Source: Neokomagataea anthophila
GTDB taxonomy: Bacteria; Pseudomonadota; Alphaproteobacteria; Acetobacterales; Acetobacteraceae
NCBI RefSeq assembly: GCF_018122595.1
Contig: NZ_JAGRQH010000001.1
Location: forward strand, 496,001 to 560,000
DNA: 64,000 bases
Direction: 5' to 3'
Below, piece after piece: positions 48,525 to 57,874 of the stretch. The notes beneath the pieces are model-generated. The model searched no databases, was not told the DNA's origin, and saw only the letters and a program-made list of their open reading frames with translations. A program made the position numbers and the translations under genes. Positions within the stretch are counted from its first letter, which is position 1; each line of letters begins with the position of its first letter.

Positions 48525-49589
48525 GTGTCTGAAAAGCCAGCTTACAACTTTCCCTTCACGGTGATTGATCCTGCACACCAAGATCAAGGTGCACCTGCCT
48601 TTGCCAATGGTCTGGTATGGGCCATCCATGCTGTTCCCGGACAAGGTGTCTCCACACTCACCTCCGATATGGTGGAATCCCTCCTTAAAGAAGACCGTAA
48701 ACCATCCTCTGAAGGGTGGTACTGGCTCCATTTTGATACAGTACATAGTTCAGCCCGATCGCTCATCGCACATCTCCCTATTTTGCCCGAAGATGCCTGC
48801 ACCACATTGGCCGAAACAGAATATGGCATCACACTTGATGCCTATGAGGACATCGTCTGGGGGGCTTTCCCTGCATTTGACGATGCTTTGTCCGAAGAAG
48901 ACCGTGAGATTTGTGCGTGGCGCTTTGCCTCCAGTCCAGATCTGCTCATTACCACACGCCGCAACCCCATCCCGGTTCTCGGTGCGGCCTATCGTTCCTT
49001 GAAAGCTGACCAAATCCCACGCAGCCCAACGGGTATGATTGACCGTGCCCTGCGGGACTTTACCAGCACAGTACGCCGTCAACTCGGCCGCTTGGATGAT
49101 GAACTGGACCGTGCTGAAGATGTTCTCCTAACGATTGAACACCGCTCTGACCTAGGGCACATGGGTGGTATTGTTGGTAAAGTACGACGCCGCGCAACCG
49201 AATTGCGCCGCGTTGTCACGCCGATTGACCGCGTCTTAAGAGATGAGGATTTAGACCTGCCAGAATGGGCCGAAGATACGCTGCGTGACCGGGCTGAGCG
49301 ACAAGTACACGCGGCCTTGGATGATCTTATTGCGCTACAAGACCGGGCCCGGTCTTTGCAAGATGAGCTCGGCTCCAGCCAAGCCGAAGAAACAAACAGA
49401 CGTCTTTATATCGTCTCTGTTGGCACGACATTGATGCTACCCGCTACTTTCGTCACGGGTTTCTTCGGCATGAACACTGGCGGGATGTTTCTTGCGCAAG
49501 GTGCTTGGGGAACCGTTGAGGCTGGCGCGGTCTGCTTCTCGGCAATGGCCGTAACATTCTTATTCCTCAAAGCCATTCGGCTTATGTAA
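48525..49589 (+). CDS. CorA/ZntB-family divalent-metal transporter
   Basis: A 354-residue 2-TM-GxN transporter. A large cytosolic N-terminal domain with long helices (RALRDFTSTVRRQLGRLDDELDRAEDVLL) is followed by two C-terminal membrane segments, the first ending in the pore motif GMNTGGMF. Members carry Mg2+, Co2+ or Zn2+; the WYWLHFD N-terminus and lack of classic CorA features favour a ZntB-like protein, but this is not decisive. GTG at 48525 follows GGGAGG by five bases; a TTG at 48504 is less supported. A terminator follows at 49690. Confidence 0.87.
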   Translation: MSEKPAYNFPFTVIDPAHQDQGAPAFANGLVWAIHAVPGQGVSTLTSDMVESLLKEDRKPSSEGWYWLHFDTVHSSARSLIAHLPILPEDACTTLAETEYGITLDAYEDIVWGAFPAFDDALSEEDREICAWRFASSPDLLITTRRNPIPVLGAAYRSLKADQIPRSPTGMIDRALRDFTSTVRRQLGRLDDELDRAEDVLLTIEHRSDLGHMGGIVGKVRRRATELRRVVTPIDRVLRDEDLDLPEWAEDTLRDRAERQVHAALDDLIALQDRARSLQDELGSSQAEETNRRLYIVSVGTTLMLPATFVTGFFGMNTGGMFLAQGAWGTVEAGAVCFSAMAVTFLFLKAIRLM

Positions 49590-49689
49590 AATAGTTTCCC
49601 TGTAAATAACTTGCTTTTGCGTTCAACTTACAGTACAAGAACGCAGCCTTGAATATTAGGCAAAAATTTTAAAGAAACCCTTGGCATTA

Positions 49690-49719
49690 GCTCAACACTC
49701 CCGGTGTTGGGCTTTTTTT
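49690..49719 (+). terminator. Rho-independent terminator after the CorA/ZntB gene
   Basis: GCTCAACAC and GTGTTGGGC pair over nine positions (one G-T wobble) with a five-base loop and then seven T. It lies within the upstream open frame of the next gene, showing that frame's true start is later. Confidence 0.9.
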
Positions 49720-49784
49720 ATTTTGACCAAGGAAAACCTTCTCTACAGTCCTTATACAGTGGACTCTCTTTGGAGCGCTCAATA

Positions 49785-52217
49785 GTGAAAAAACTAATGG
49801 CCACGGCAGCATGGTGCCTAACCCCTATCAGCGCCCTAGCGGCTAGCACGCCTGCAGCTCAAGATAATAGCGGCAATTATCAAGCTGTTAGTGTCGTCTC
49901 ACCTATTAACAGCAATAATCAAGTTTCTGTTCCAACCTATAAAGGTGATGACAATCAATGGCACCGCGCACAAGCTGTGCTTGTCGCTTGTGGACTTGAT
50001 AGTAATAATCACCCTGTTTCTTGCGATAATAACGCGAATATCAACCAACCGAATGGTGTTGCCGGGCTTAATGCATCCGGTGAGGTCACTGCCCCATCCG
50101 ACACATCAACCACTACCCTGTCTCAAGGTGGAAATTTAGGTGTATTCCCGATCACCAAAAGCTACGCAGGCACTGAGCAATCGAGCCCTATTCTCTCTGC
50201 CTTACGTAAAACAGACGATAATGGCACCACATGGGATGCACCTGGAGATCTGCAAGGGCAAGGCTTTGAATGGGACCACACATGGATGCTTGGCGGCCAT
50301 CGTGCGGATGATAAAGGCCATCACTTTGTCTTCGGCCAGCCTGTCAGCGGTGGTCTAGGTGGTGTCGTAGACGGTGTTTTTATGAACGCCAAATCAGCCG
50401 CCCAAGGCACCGGTGTTTCAGCCGGGACATGGAACGGCATGGTCAATGGCAATATGAACTTTGATGCGGCCACCCGAGCAACAGAAACAGGTTCTACGCC
50501 TCCAAAGTTTGTTGCATCCTCGGCGATTCAAGACCCAGACGGGGTCACACACGCCATTACATTCACCGCAACAGGCGCTACCTTTTCCCCTGCTTTACCC
50601 GCTTATTGGGCTAAAATGCTTGTACCCGGCATGAATATCGCCACCAATGAAATTGGTGTCGCTAAAATACCAGAAAACCGGTGGAATGAGCCTTGGAATA
50701 CAAACGATCAATTCCGCCATACATTTAATGTTTATATGGGTACTATTTCAAGTTGGAACACATTATCAGATGGCACAGTTGATAGTATTTCACTTGATAC
50801 TGGTTGGTATGTCCCACAACAAAATGTCTTTGGTTACGGTGCCACTCCGGGAAAAATTCCAGGGCGCGACACCCTTGATGGAAGTACGCCACAATTAGAT
50901 ACTTTTTTTACCAACTATAGCAAACCAGTCATTGAATTCGGGGTCTTTACAAAAGCATTCCCTGATTACCTGCTTTGTGTGCTCAATAATAACCCTCGCG
51001 GAGATATTGCTGACCCAAATGGTAGCCAAGGCTCCCTCGTTCATGAATGTGATAACGAGTATGACCTCTGGAACCATGACCCTGTTGATTATCGTTCTTC
51101 CATCCATGGTTTGACGATGGTTTTTGATAATGCCGGTGGCGGTAAGTTGACACGTGATAGCCTTGGTATCGGCATCGCTGGCGGTGATGCTCTGCCTTAT
51201 GGTATTCGTGTGTGGAACCTGCTGCCAAACTCCATCGCCTATCAAGCTATGGGTATGGGCAATATTACTCAGCATAATATTTATCAGCCAGAAGTCGTCG
51301 GACAAAGCGCAGGATCAGAATACACTGCACAAAATTGGCAGTTTTCAAGCGGTAGTAAAGCAGGGGTAGATACATCCACGCTACGCCTGACACAGTACCG
51401 TGATACAGATATCAGCAATGGCTTTACTGGGGATACACATACCACCAACAGCCTACATCTCAGCTACAAAGCCGATGGTGTCCAAGACCCACAATCTGAA
51501 CAAAATGCACAATCTTTTGGGCAAATTGTCTGGAACCCCCAAAACTACCTTAACGGTGTAGCACTAGCAGCAGGTGGTTCATTCCAAGCACCTCAGGTCG
51601 GACTTGTGGCTATGCCATCAGGCCCTGCTATGGCACCGAATGGTTTTTCAACACCTTACATGCTGACAGATAGTGTTGGAGCTAAAACAGCTAATGGGAA
51701 TATCAGCCTTACGAGCCCTGTAGCCGTGAAATCATCCATTACTATGGATGACACCAATGGGCAGCCTGTTGGCGCTATGCAATGGAATGACCAGTTCAAG
51801 GTCTTCTACAATACTATGAGCACAGAATTCACGAATTTCGTGAATATTGATGCGGCATCTCAAGGGCTGAAGGTCTCTAACAATACAACAACCGGCTCAC
51901 TGACGGTCCAAAGTGAAGCGCAAATGAACGGCATGATTCATGCGAATGGAGCACTCTCAGCACCTTATATTCTAGCCAATGGTGTTGGTGCTCAATCTGG
52001 GAACGCCGTAACCGTCACTTCAGCCCTGCAAGTACGCGGTGGCACCACATCTGACCAGTCTTATGGTTTGCATGATTTGCCAAGCACAGGCGTTTCGGAC
52101 GGAGCCCATGCGTGGTGTGCAGATTGCAAACTCAACGGCATAGCAGGCGTGGAAGCCTACTGGCATGCTTATGCCAATAAATGGACCGATGCGATGAACA
52201 ACGCTTTGTCCAACTAA
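49785..52217 (+). CDS. Large secreted protein with phage-tail-fibre-like C-terminus, function unknown
   Basis: An 810-residue exported protein. GTG at 49785 follows GGAG by nine bases, giving a signal peptide KKLMATAAWCLTPISALAAS. The body is Gly/Asn/Thr-rich and beta-rich. Residues 560-720 hold a repeated unit (PYMLTDSVGAKTANGNISLTSPVAVK and PYILANGVGAQSGNAVTVTSALQVR). The last 50 residues (STGVSDGAHAWCADCKLNGIAGVEAYWHAYANKWTDAMNN) match, by my recollection, ends of tail-fibre proteins of Acetobacteraceae prophages. No other phage genes are present, so it may be a domesticated tail-fibre-like adhesin. Confidence 0.65.
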   Translation: MKKLMATAAWCLTPISALAASTPAAQDNSGNYQAVSVVSPINSNNQVSVPTYKGDDNQWHRAQAVLVACGLDSNNHPVSCDNNANINQPNGVAGLNASGEVTAPSDTSTTTLSQGGNLGVFPITKSYAGTEQSSPILSALRKTDDNGTTWDAPGDLQGQGFEWDHTWMLGGHRADDKGHHFVFGQPVSGGLGGVVDGVFMNAKSAAQGTGVSAGTWNGMVNGNMNFDAATRATETGSTPPKFVASSAIQDPDGVTHAITFTATGATFSPALPAYWAKMLVPGMNIATNEIGVAKIPENRWNEPWNTNDQFRHTFNVYMGTISSWNTLSDGTVDSISLDTGWYVPQQNVFGYGATPGKIPGRDTLDGSTPQLDTFFTNYSKPVIEFGVFTKAFPDYLLCVLNNNPRGDIADPNGSQGSLVHECDNEYDLWNHDPVDYRSSIHGLTMVFDNAGGGKLTRDSLGIGIAGGDALPYGIRVWNLLPNSIAYQAMGMGNITQHNIYQPEVVGQSAGSEYTAQNWQFSSGSKAGVDTSTLRLTQYRDTDISNGFTGDTHTTNSLHLSYKADGVQDPQSEQNAQSFGQIVWNPQNYLNGVALAAGGSFQAPQVGLVAMPSGPAMAPNGFSTPYMLTDSVGAKTANGNISLTSPVAVKSSITMDDTNGQPVGAMQWNDQFKVFYNTMSTEFTNFVNIDAASQGLKVSNNTTTGSLTVQSEAQMNGMIHANGALSAPYILANGVGAQSGNAVTVTSALQVRGGTTSDQSYGLHDLPSTGVSDGAHAWCADCKLNGIAGVEAYWHAYANKWTDAMNNALSN

Positions 52218-52230
52218 GGTTGTAAAATGA

Positions 52231-52265
52231 CCCTCTCCAGATACAGCGAATGTCTCTGGGGAGGC
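52231..52265 (+). terminator. Hairpin after the large secreted protein gene
   Basis: CCCTCTCCAGA pairs with TCTGGGGAGGG (one wobble) over 11 positions, 13 bases past the stop. It lies between this gene and the convergent murI end at 52272. Confidence 0.6.
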
Positions 52266-52271
52266 CCTCCT

Positions 52272-53105
52272 TTAAGGACTCTGCGTATTTAAAAAATGGG
52301 TTTCAAACATATCCCATTTTTCGAAACGTAATCGCCTAATTGCTTGTGAAAAGTCTGCCTCTCCTTGGGGAGGGGCTGTCAGATATAAGGCTGCAAGGCG
52401 TTCACACGGCGCTCGCGCAGATAGCTCTTCTAAGATCGTCAATGCATGACGCGCTACGGCAGGAGCTGGATCAAGCCATGTAATAGCTTGTGGTGCATAT
52501 GACGCCAGTTCAGGCAGTAAAAATGTATAATGGGTACAGCCTAGACCGATCGTATCAATCTGCGTTCCGCCCGGTTGAGCAAAAAGGGCGGAAAGCTCTG
52601 CCTGTAATGCATCTACATTCAAGGTTTTTCCAAGAAATGCCTGTTCTGCCAAATCTGCGAGCTGACGAGCTCCATGCACGATCAACCGACAATCTGCTGC
52701 AAAATCTGCATGCAACTGCTGCACATAGGGCCGACGAGCCGTTGCTGATGTTGAAAACAAACCAATCGTACGCGTTTTAGACACTCGCCCTGCCCAACGA
52801 ATAGGCGGTACGCACCCAATAATGGGTACAGGCAAAGCGGCACGAACAGCCGGAAGCGCAAGGGTACTCGCGGTGTTACACGCGATCACAACGATATCTG
52901 GCTTCAACTGCTGGTAAGCAGCGTGGATCAAACGAACGATACGCTCAATCAAAAGATCATCTGGTTGCTCCCCGTAAGGGTAGAGCGCTGTGTCAGCTAG
53001 ATAATCAATAACCAATTCTGGTTTTAGGCTCTGAAGGGCCTGAACGACACCCATTCCCCCAATCCCCGAATCGAAGACAAGGCAACTCTGGTGCATCAGG
53101 CCCAT
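52272..53105 (-). CDS. murI: Glutamate racemase
   Basis: MurI makes D-glutamate for peptidoglycan. The 277-residue product starts with the DSGIGGMGVVQALQ motif and has the two catalytic cysteines in VIACNTAST and GLGCTHYTFLLPEL. Its ATG at 53105 lies five bases after the pyrE stop, suggesting a pyrE-murI operon. Two in-frame start codons (53105 and 53096) are possible. Confidence 0.95.
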   Translation of the reverse strand: MGLMHQSCLVFDSGIGGMGVVQALQSLKPELVIDYLADTALYPYGEQPDDLLIERIVRLIHAAYQQLKPDIVVIACNTASTLALPAVRAALPVPIIGCVPPIRWAGRVSKTRTIGLFSTSATARRPYVQQLHADFAADCRLIVHGARQLADLAEQAFLGKTLNVDALQAELSALFAQPGGTQIDTIGLGCTHYTFLLPELASYAPQAITWLDPAPAVARHALTILEELSARAPCERLAALYLTAPPQGEADFSQAIRRLRFEKWDMFETHFLNTQSP

Positions 53106-53110
53106 CCGAA

Positions 53111-53866
53111 TTAGCCTTCTGCTTTAGCAGCCGCAGCCTTTAGGGCCGCTGCTTCTTCTGCACTGCTAACGCCACCATGACGTGCAGACCACGCACATGG
53201 GTCTTCAAGGAAGCGGCGTACTTCTGCACTGTCTTTTTCCGAGAAGTAATTCCCATCTGCACAGGCTTCCAGCACATCCCACCATGTGCACAGAGCGTGC
53301 AGGGAAATATCCATATCGGCCAGTGTCTTATGCGCACCAGGGAAGACACCGTAGAAGAAGACCACAAACGTATGGTCAACAATCGCACCAGCTTCACGCA
53401 GAGCATTAGCGAAGCGTACTTTTGATGCGCCGTCTGTTGTCAGGTCTTCCACCAGAAGGGTGCGCATATTTTCTGGCACATCACCTTCGATCTGCGCATT
53501 ACGGCCAAAACCCTTGGGCTTCTTACGGACATACGCCATAGGCGTCATCAGGCGATCTGCAATCCATGCCGCAAATGGGATACCGGCTGTTTCACCACCC
53601 ACCACAGCATCAAGGCTTTCAAAGCCGATGTGGCGGCCGATTTTTTCGACTGCAAGATCCATGATCTTCGCACGGGCGCGTGGGAAGAAGATAATCTTAC
53701 GACAGTCGATATAAACGGGTGATTTCCAGCCAGATGTCAGGGTGTAGGGCTCTTCTGGGCGAAAATTGACGGCTTTGATCTCAAGGAGAATCTTCGCTGT
53801 GGTCAGAGCCGCATCGCGGTCCCATGCCGTACGTCCTGCGATTGCGCTTTCTGCTAATTGGGTCAC
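53111..53866 (-). CDS. pyrE: Orotate phosphoribosyltransferase
   Basis: PyrE converts orotate plus PRPP to OMP in pyrimidine synthesis. The 251-residue product has [48 protein letters not shown] (catalytic Lys loop) and the PRPP-binding [13 protein letters not shown]. It is longer than E. coli PyrE by an Ala-rich C-terminal tail ([18 protein letters not shown]). The promoter region upstream carries a palindrome at 53951-53969. murI follows directly. Confidence 0.94.
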   Translation of the reverse strand: MTQLAESAIAGRTAWDRDAALTTAKILLEIKAVNFRPEEPYTLTSGWKSPVYIDCRKIIFFPRARAKIMDLAVEKIGRHIGFESLDAVVGGETAGIPFAAWIADRLMTPMAYVRKKPKGFGRNAQIEGDVPENMRTLLVEDLTTDGASKVRFANALREAGAIVDHTFVVFFYGVFPGAHKTLADMDISLHALCTWWDVLEACADGNYFSEKDSAEVRRFLEDPCAWSARHGGVSSAEEAAALKAAAAKAEG

Positions 53867-53950
53867 TCTTTATTCTCCCACTTTCCTTGGCCGTGCCTAA
53901 ATCTCTGCCTGTTGGTTTAATGACCTCGCCCGTCAAAGGGTAGGGCAATT

Positions 53951-53969
53951 TTATCACCTCAGGCGATAA
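53951..53969. promoter_or_regulatory. Palindrome in the pyrE promoter region
   Basis: TTATCACCT and AGGCGATAA are nine-base arms with one mismatch around a single central C, 85 bases upstream of the pyrE start. It could be an operator for pyrE or the divergent gene at 54064. I cannot name the regulator. Confidence 0.5.
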
Positions 53970-54063
53970 CAACACATTTAGATACGACATAGCCCTTGCA
54001 TGAGGCGAGCGGTAGTCATAGAGGAAGAGGTCCGAACTCTTCTAAAGTTTTGCAGGAGCAGCC

Positions 54064-54300
54064 GTGAGCTTCGAGACCCACCGGATCGGCCGCAAATGTG
54101 AGCGTGCCGTAGTGACCGCTTATCAAGAACTGCGTGGCGTTGGACAGCCTGACATGCAGGCTTTTGCCGCCTGCACGACGCTGTACCGTATCCACCACCC
54201 GGAATCCTCAGTTACCGAGGCTCGCCGTCTTGTTGCTGAATGGATCGACCATCATGTGATCCGACAGGCACAAGGCCAAACAAATGGCTGTAACTGCTGA
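54064..54300 (+). CDS. Small conserved-looking hypothetical protein
   Basis: A 78-residue soluble protein (RKCERAVVTAYQELRGVGQPDMQAFAACTTLYRIHHPE, then VTEARRLVAEWIDHHV) with predicted helices and no signal. I recognise no family. Support for a gene is the GTG at 54064 with AGGAG eight bases upstream and a strong terminator just after the stop. It is divergent from pyrE and shares its promoter region with the palindrome at 53951. The C-terminus (NGCNC) has two cysteines. Confidence 0.7.
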   Translation: MSFETHRIGRKCERAVVTAYQELRGVGQPDMQAFAACTTLYRIHHPESSVTEARRLVAEWIDHHVIRQAQGQTNGCNC

Positions 54301-54306
54301 ACAATG

Positions 54307-54331
54307 AGGGCGCCTTAAGGCGCCCTTTTTT
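54307..54331 (+). terminator. Rho-independent terminator after the 78-residue gene
   Basis: GGGCGCCTTAAGGCGCCC is an 18-base perfect palindrome followed by a T-run. It lies directly before the convergent nadC stop. Confidence 0.9.
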
Positions 54332-55193
54332 ATGCTACGACGTCACTATCCAATCCGATGTCCAAAGCGGTAACGGTATGCGTCAACCACCCCATCGAAA
54401 TCGCATCAACACCTGTTTCAGCAATGCCTCGTGCTGTTTGCGGTGTAATGCCACCAGATGCTTCGGTCATAGCGCGTCCGTTCACGAGAGCCACAGCACG
54501 CCGCAATTGTTCAGGCGACATATTATCCAGCAAGAACACATCAGCGCCGCCAACGGATAATGCCTCTTCCAACTGCTCTAACGTATCTACTTCCAACTCA
54601 ACTTTAAGCAGATGACCCGCGCGGCTTCGTGCCGCTTTCAATGCTGCGCTTACGCCACCACAGATCGCCAGATGATTATCTTTGATCAAAATTGCATCAT
54701 CTAAACGCTGGCGATGGCCTGAACCTCCGCCTGCTTTCACAGCATATTTCTCAACAGCCCTCAGGCCCGGCGTAGTTTTGCGCGTGCAGCACACACGCAC
54801 ACCTGTTCCAGACACACGGTCCACAATATCTCTCGTGGCCGTTGCAACGCCGCTCAAATGAGACATCAAGTTCAATGCCGTGCGTTCCCCCGCAAGGACC
54901 GTAGACGCATGGGCCGTTACCGTCGCGATTACATCTCCCGGCTGGACGAATACACCATCAGCGACATGCGCCTCAAAGCCTGCATCCTGCTGTAACAGCG
55001 TAAACGCTAAGCGTGCCCCCGCTAATCCGGCGATAACACCGGGACGGCGTGCCCGAAAAACAGCCGTCAGCTTTTGTTCATTCAACCCAAGAACCTGAGA
55101 GGTGATATCGCCCCCAGAGCCCAAATCTTCACGCAATGCCAGTTCGACAACAGGCTGCCACATCAGGTCTGGTAAAAAAGCGGTCATGCTCAT
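54330..55193 (-). CDS. nadC: Nicotinate-nucleotide pyrophosphorylase (quinolinate PRTase)
   Basis: NadC converts quinolinate and PRPP to nicotinate mononucleotide. The 287-residue product has REDLGSGGDITSQV, CTRKTTPGLRAVEKYAVKAGGGSGHR, the KVELEVDTLEQLEEAL strand and the C-terminal EASGGITPQTARGIAETGVDAISMG. It overlaps nadB by four bases (ATGA), so it is translationally coupled in the nadA-nadB-nadC operon on the minus strand. Confidence 0.96.
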   Translation of the reverse strand: MSMTAFLPDLMWQPVVELALREDLGSGGDITSQVLGLNEQKLTAVFRARRPGVIAGLAGARLAFTLLQQDAGFEAHVADGVFVQPGDVIATVTAHASTVLAGERTALNLMSHLSGVATATRDIVDRVSGTGVRVCCTRKTTPGLRAVEKYAVKAGGGSGHRQRLDDAILIKDNHLAICGGVSAALKAARSRAGHLLKVELEVDTLEQLEEALSVGGADVFLLDNMSPEQLRRAVALVNGRAMTEASGGITPQTARGIAETGVDAISMGWLTHTVTALDIGLDSDVVA

Positions 55194-56668
55194 GACAAGC
55201 CAACTCCAAAGGATTTTAAATCCGAATAGGTCATTACGCGCCGTTCTGGCGTTTTTTGCTCGGGGTAATCGGTACGGTAATGCGCGCCACGGCTTTCCTG
55301 ACGTAATAAAGCACCTGCCGCGAGAAAGGCAGTTACCAGTGCCGCATCATTCTTCTGCGCGTAGGGGGCGATCTGCTGCAAAAGCGCCTTTAACCCCGCT
55401 TCATCGCGCAATATCCCGGCATAGCGCACTAAATGCTCGGAGAGGTCAGGAGGTGTCGGCCCTTGGTAAGGCTCTACCATTTTACCGTGGGATAGCGCCC
55501 GAGAGGGTTCATGCTGGTTAATATCTTGAGCAGCCCACTGCCCGGTCAATACGGCCTCTAAAAGAGAATTACTGGCCAAGCGGTTCGCCCCATGCAGCCC
55601 TGTACAAGCCGCTTCACCACATGCCCATAGGCCGGGAATCGTTGTTCGCCCCGCCGCATCAACCGCTAATCCCCCCATGTGATAGTGCATGGATGGTTGT
55701 ACAAGAATGGGCTGCTGATCAGGGTCTATACCGGCCGCATGACACGCGGCAGCAATACCGGGGAACTGCGTAGAGAATGGCCCCTTCGGCAAAGAGCGTG
55801 CATCTAAAAATACCTGATGCCCCGCCGCACGATGTGCAGCAATTGCCCGCGCGACAATATCTCGTGGCTGGAGTTCTTCGGTAAAGCGTTCTCCACGCTC
55901 ATCTATCAGGCGTGCACCTGCACCGCGTACAGCCTCACTCACCAATGCCCTGCGCCCGTCCGGTAAAGGCATCGCTAACCCCGTAGGATGGAACTGCGTG
56001 AACTCCATATCCACAAGAGCAGCTCCAATACGCGCGGCCTGTGCCAATGGCAGCCCTTGCGCTTCCGCCGGGCATGTCGCCCCCGCAAAAAGCCCACCGA
56101 TCCCGCCTGAAGCAATCAAACATTGTGTCGTTGGGATATATCCAGCCGTTGTGCGGACACCGCTTAACTCACCATTTTCCGTACAAAAACCAGAGAGAGC
56201 AACCTGCTCTAAAAGGGTGATCTGACCATGGTTTTTCACCCGCGCAATCAGAGGGCGCATAATGCCCGCCCCACTCCGATCACCATTCAGATGCAGAATA
56301 CGAGGACGTGTATGTGCGGCTTCTAAATGCAAATCTGGATGTTCTGGGGTTCCCGCAAAGGACACACCCCAATCACGCAGTTGCGCAATGGCCGCTGGGC
56401 CTGCAGCCGTTATGCGTTGCACAACCTCTGCATCACATAATCCAGCCCCAGCGGCGAGCGTATCCTGTGCATGAAGGGCTGGACTATCATCTGGGCCTAC
56501 GGCACTTGCGATTCCACCCTGAGCCAGCATAGAGGCGGCACCTTCCCCTAAAAGGGTTGGCGACAATACAACGCAGGGACGCTCAAGCTTCAGCGCAGCC
56601 ACAAGCCCGGCGAGGCCTGCTCCGACAATCACTACATGACCCGCAAAAGCTGAAAGCGTGTGCATCAT
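55190..56668 (-). CDS. nadB: L-aspartate oxidase
   Basis: NadB oxidises L-aspartate to iminoaspartate for quinolinate synthesis. The 492-residue flavoprotein has the FAD motif VIVGAGLAGLVAALKL, GGIASAVGPDDSPALHAQDTLAAGAGLCD, EFTQFHPTGLA and the succinate-dehydrogenase-like HYHMGGLAVDAAGRTTIPGLWACGEAACTGLHGANRLASNSLLE. It sits between nadA (gap eight bases) and nadC. Length is shorter than E. coli NadB (540), mainly in the C-terminal helical domain. Confidence 0.95.
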   Translation of the reverse strand: MMHTLSAFAGHVVIVGAGLAGLVAALKLERPCVVLSPTLLGEGAASMLAQGGIASAVGPDDSPALHAQDTLAAGAGLCDAEVVQRITAAGPAAIAQLRDWGVSFAGTPEHPDLHLEAAHTRPRILHLNGDRSGAGIMRPLIARVKNHGQITLLEQVALSGFCTENGELSGVRTTAGYIPTTQCLIASGGIGGLFAGATCPAEAQGLPLAQAARIGAALVDMEFTQFHPTGLAMPLPDGRRALVSEAVRGAGARLIDERGERFTEELQPRDIVARAIAAHRAAGHQVFLDARSLPKGPFSTQFPGIAAACHAAGIDPDQQPILVQPSMHYHMGGLAVDAAGRTTIPGLWACGEAACTGLHGANRLASNSLLEAVLTGQWAAQDINQHEPSRALSHGKMVEPYQGPTPPDLSEHLVRYAGILRDEAGLKALLQQIAPYAQKNDAALVTAFLAAGALLRQESRGAHYRTDYPEQKTPERRVMTYSDLKSFGVGLS

Positions 56669-56676
56669 TGCACCTC

Positions 56677-57660
56677 TTAGACAGCTAACATCCGCTCAAC
56701 GGCACGCCGGGCGGGAGCAATTAGCTCCTCTGGAATCGTAACCGGCGTTTCCAGATTTTCCAGCGTGGTACGAATATTCTTCAACGTAATACGCTTCATA
56801 TGCGGGCACAGATTGCAGGGCCGCACAAATTCTGTTTCTGGGGCGAGGGTGGTCAAATTATCGCTCATGGAGCATTCCGTGACCAGCAGTGCTTTTTCTG
56901 GGCGCTTTTCAGCGACGAAATCGATCATACGCGCTGTAGATCCGGAAAAATCAGCCTCAGCCACAACCTCCGGTGGGCATTCTGGATGCGCAATGACCAC
57001 CACACCGGGGTGCATACGCCGATACTGACGGATTTCCTGCGGTGTAAAGCGCTCATGCACCTCACATGAACCCGGCCATGTGAGCATTTTAATGCCTGTT
57101 TCTGCTTCGATATTCCGTGCCAAATACTGATCCGGGATCATAATCACCCGGTCAGTGCCTAGGCTCTCAACGATTTTTTTAGCATTACCTGAGGTGCAGC
57201 AGACATCACTTTCCGCTTTCACCTCTGCCGTGCTGTTTACATAGGTCACGACAGGCACACCGGGATATTCCCGGCGCATAGCACGCACGTTTTCAGCCGT
57301 GATACTTTCAGCCAACGAGCACCCTGCACGTTCATCTGGGATTAAAACAAGCTTCTCTGGGTTCAGCATTTTGGCTGTTTCCGCCATGAAATGCACACCC
57401 GCCATCACGATAATATCCGCATCCACATTCTGTGCTTCACGAGCCAGCGCGAGGCTATCTCCCTTAATATCCGACACACAGTGGAAAATTTCTGGCGTTT
57501 GATAATTATGCGCCAAAATCACAGCATTCTTCTCACGCTTTAGGCGCAAAATCGCTTCAATATCATCCGCAAACTGCTCTTCCCAATCTGCCCGATCCAT
57601 CACACGGGACACAGGGGCATAAAGAGAATCTCGACTCTGAAGCGTAGAGGATACGGACAT
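56677..57660 (-). CDS. nadA: Quinolinate synthase A
   Basis: NadA condenses iminoaspartate and dihydroxyacetone phosphate into quinolinate with a 4Fe-4S cluster. The 327-residue product has VILAHNYQTPEIFHCVSDIKGDSLALAREA, VHFMAETAKMLNPEK, conserved cysteines in GCSLAES, CCTSGNAKK and CNLCPHMKR, and the VYVNSTAE-like segment. First gene of nadA-nadB-nadC; a palindrome at 57680-57698 overlaps its promoter, and the regulator gene nadQ lies upstream. Confidence 0.96.
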   Translation of the reverse strand: MSVSSTLQSRDSLYAPVSRVMDRADWEEQFADDIEAILRLKREKNAVILAHNYQTPEIFHCVSDIKGDSLALAREAQNVDADIIVMAGVHFMAETAKMLNPEKLVLIPDERAGCSLAESITAENVRAMRREYPGVPVVTYVNSTAEVKAESDVCCTSGNAKKIVESLGTDRVIMIPDQYLARNIEAETGIKMLTWPGSCEVHERFTPQEIRQYRRMHPGVVVIAHPECPPEVVAEADFSGSTARMIDFVAEKRPEKALLVTECSMSDNLTTLAPETEFVRPCNLCPHMKRITLKNIRTTLENLETPVTIPEELIAPARRAVERMLAV

Positions 57661-57679
57661 GACGGGCTCCCGTCCTTAT

Positions 57680-57698
57680 TATGTTCAGATTGAGCATA
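57680..57698. promoter_or_regulatory. Probable NadQ operator before nadA
   Basis: TATGTTCA and TGAGCATA form eight-base arms (one mismatch) around GAT, 20 bases upstream of the nadA start. Being next to a NadQ-type regulator supports its role as the NAD-responsive operator. The match to the published motif needs checking. Confidence 0.65.
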
Positions 57699-57874
57699 TA
57701 AACATCTCTACCCAAAAACAAAAGCCCTAAAGGCACGTCACACCATGATGTGATAAAGTTACGAAAGGATATTTACCCTCTGCAATCGGCCCATTATGCC
57801 CACACAATGAGTGCCATACTTCCAGCCAAACAAGAGTGAAAGCGCTCTATCATCCAACGGATAACGTCCGAAGT

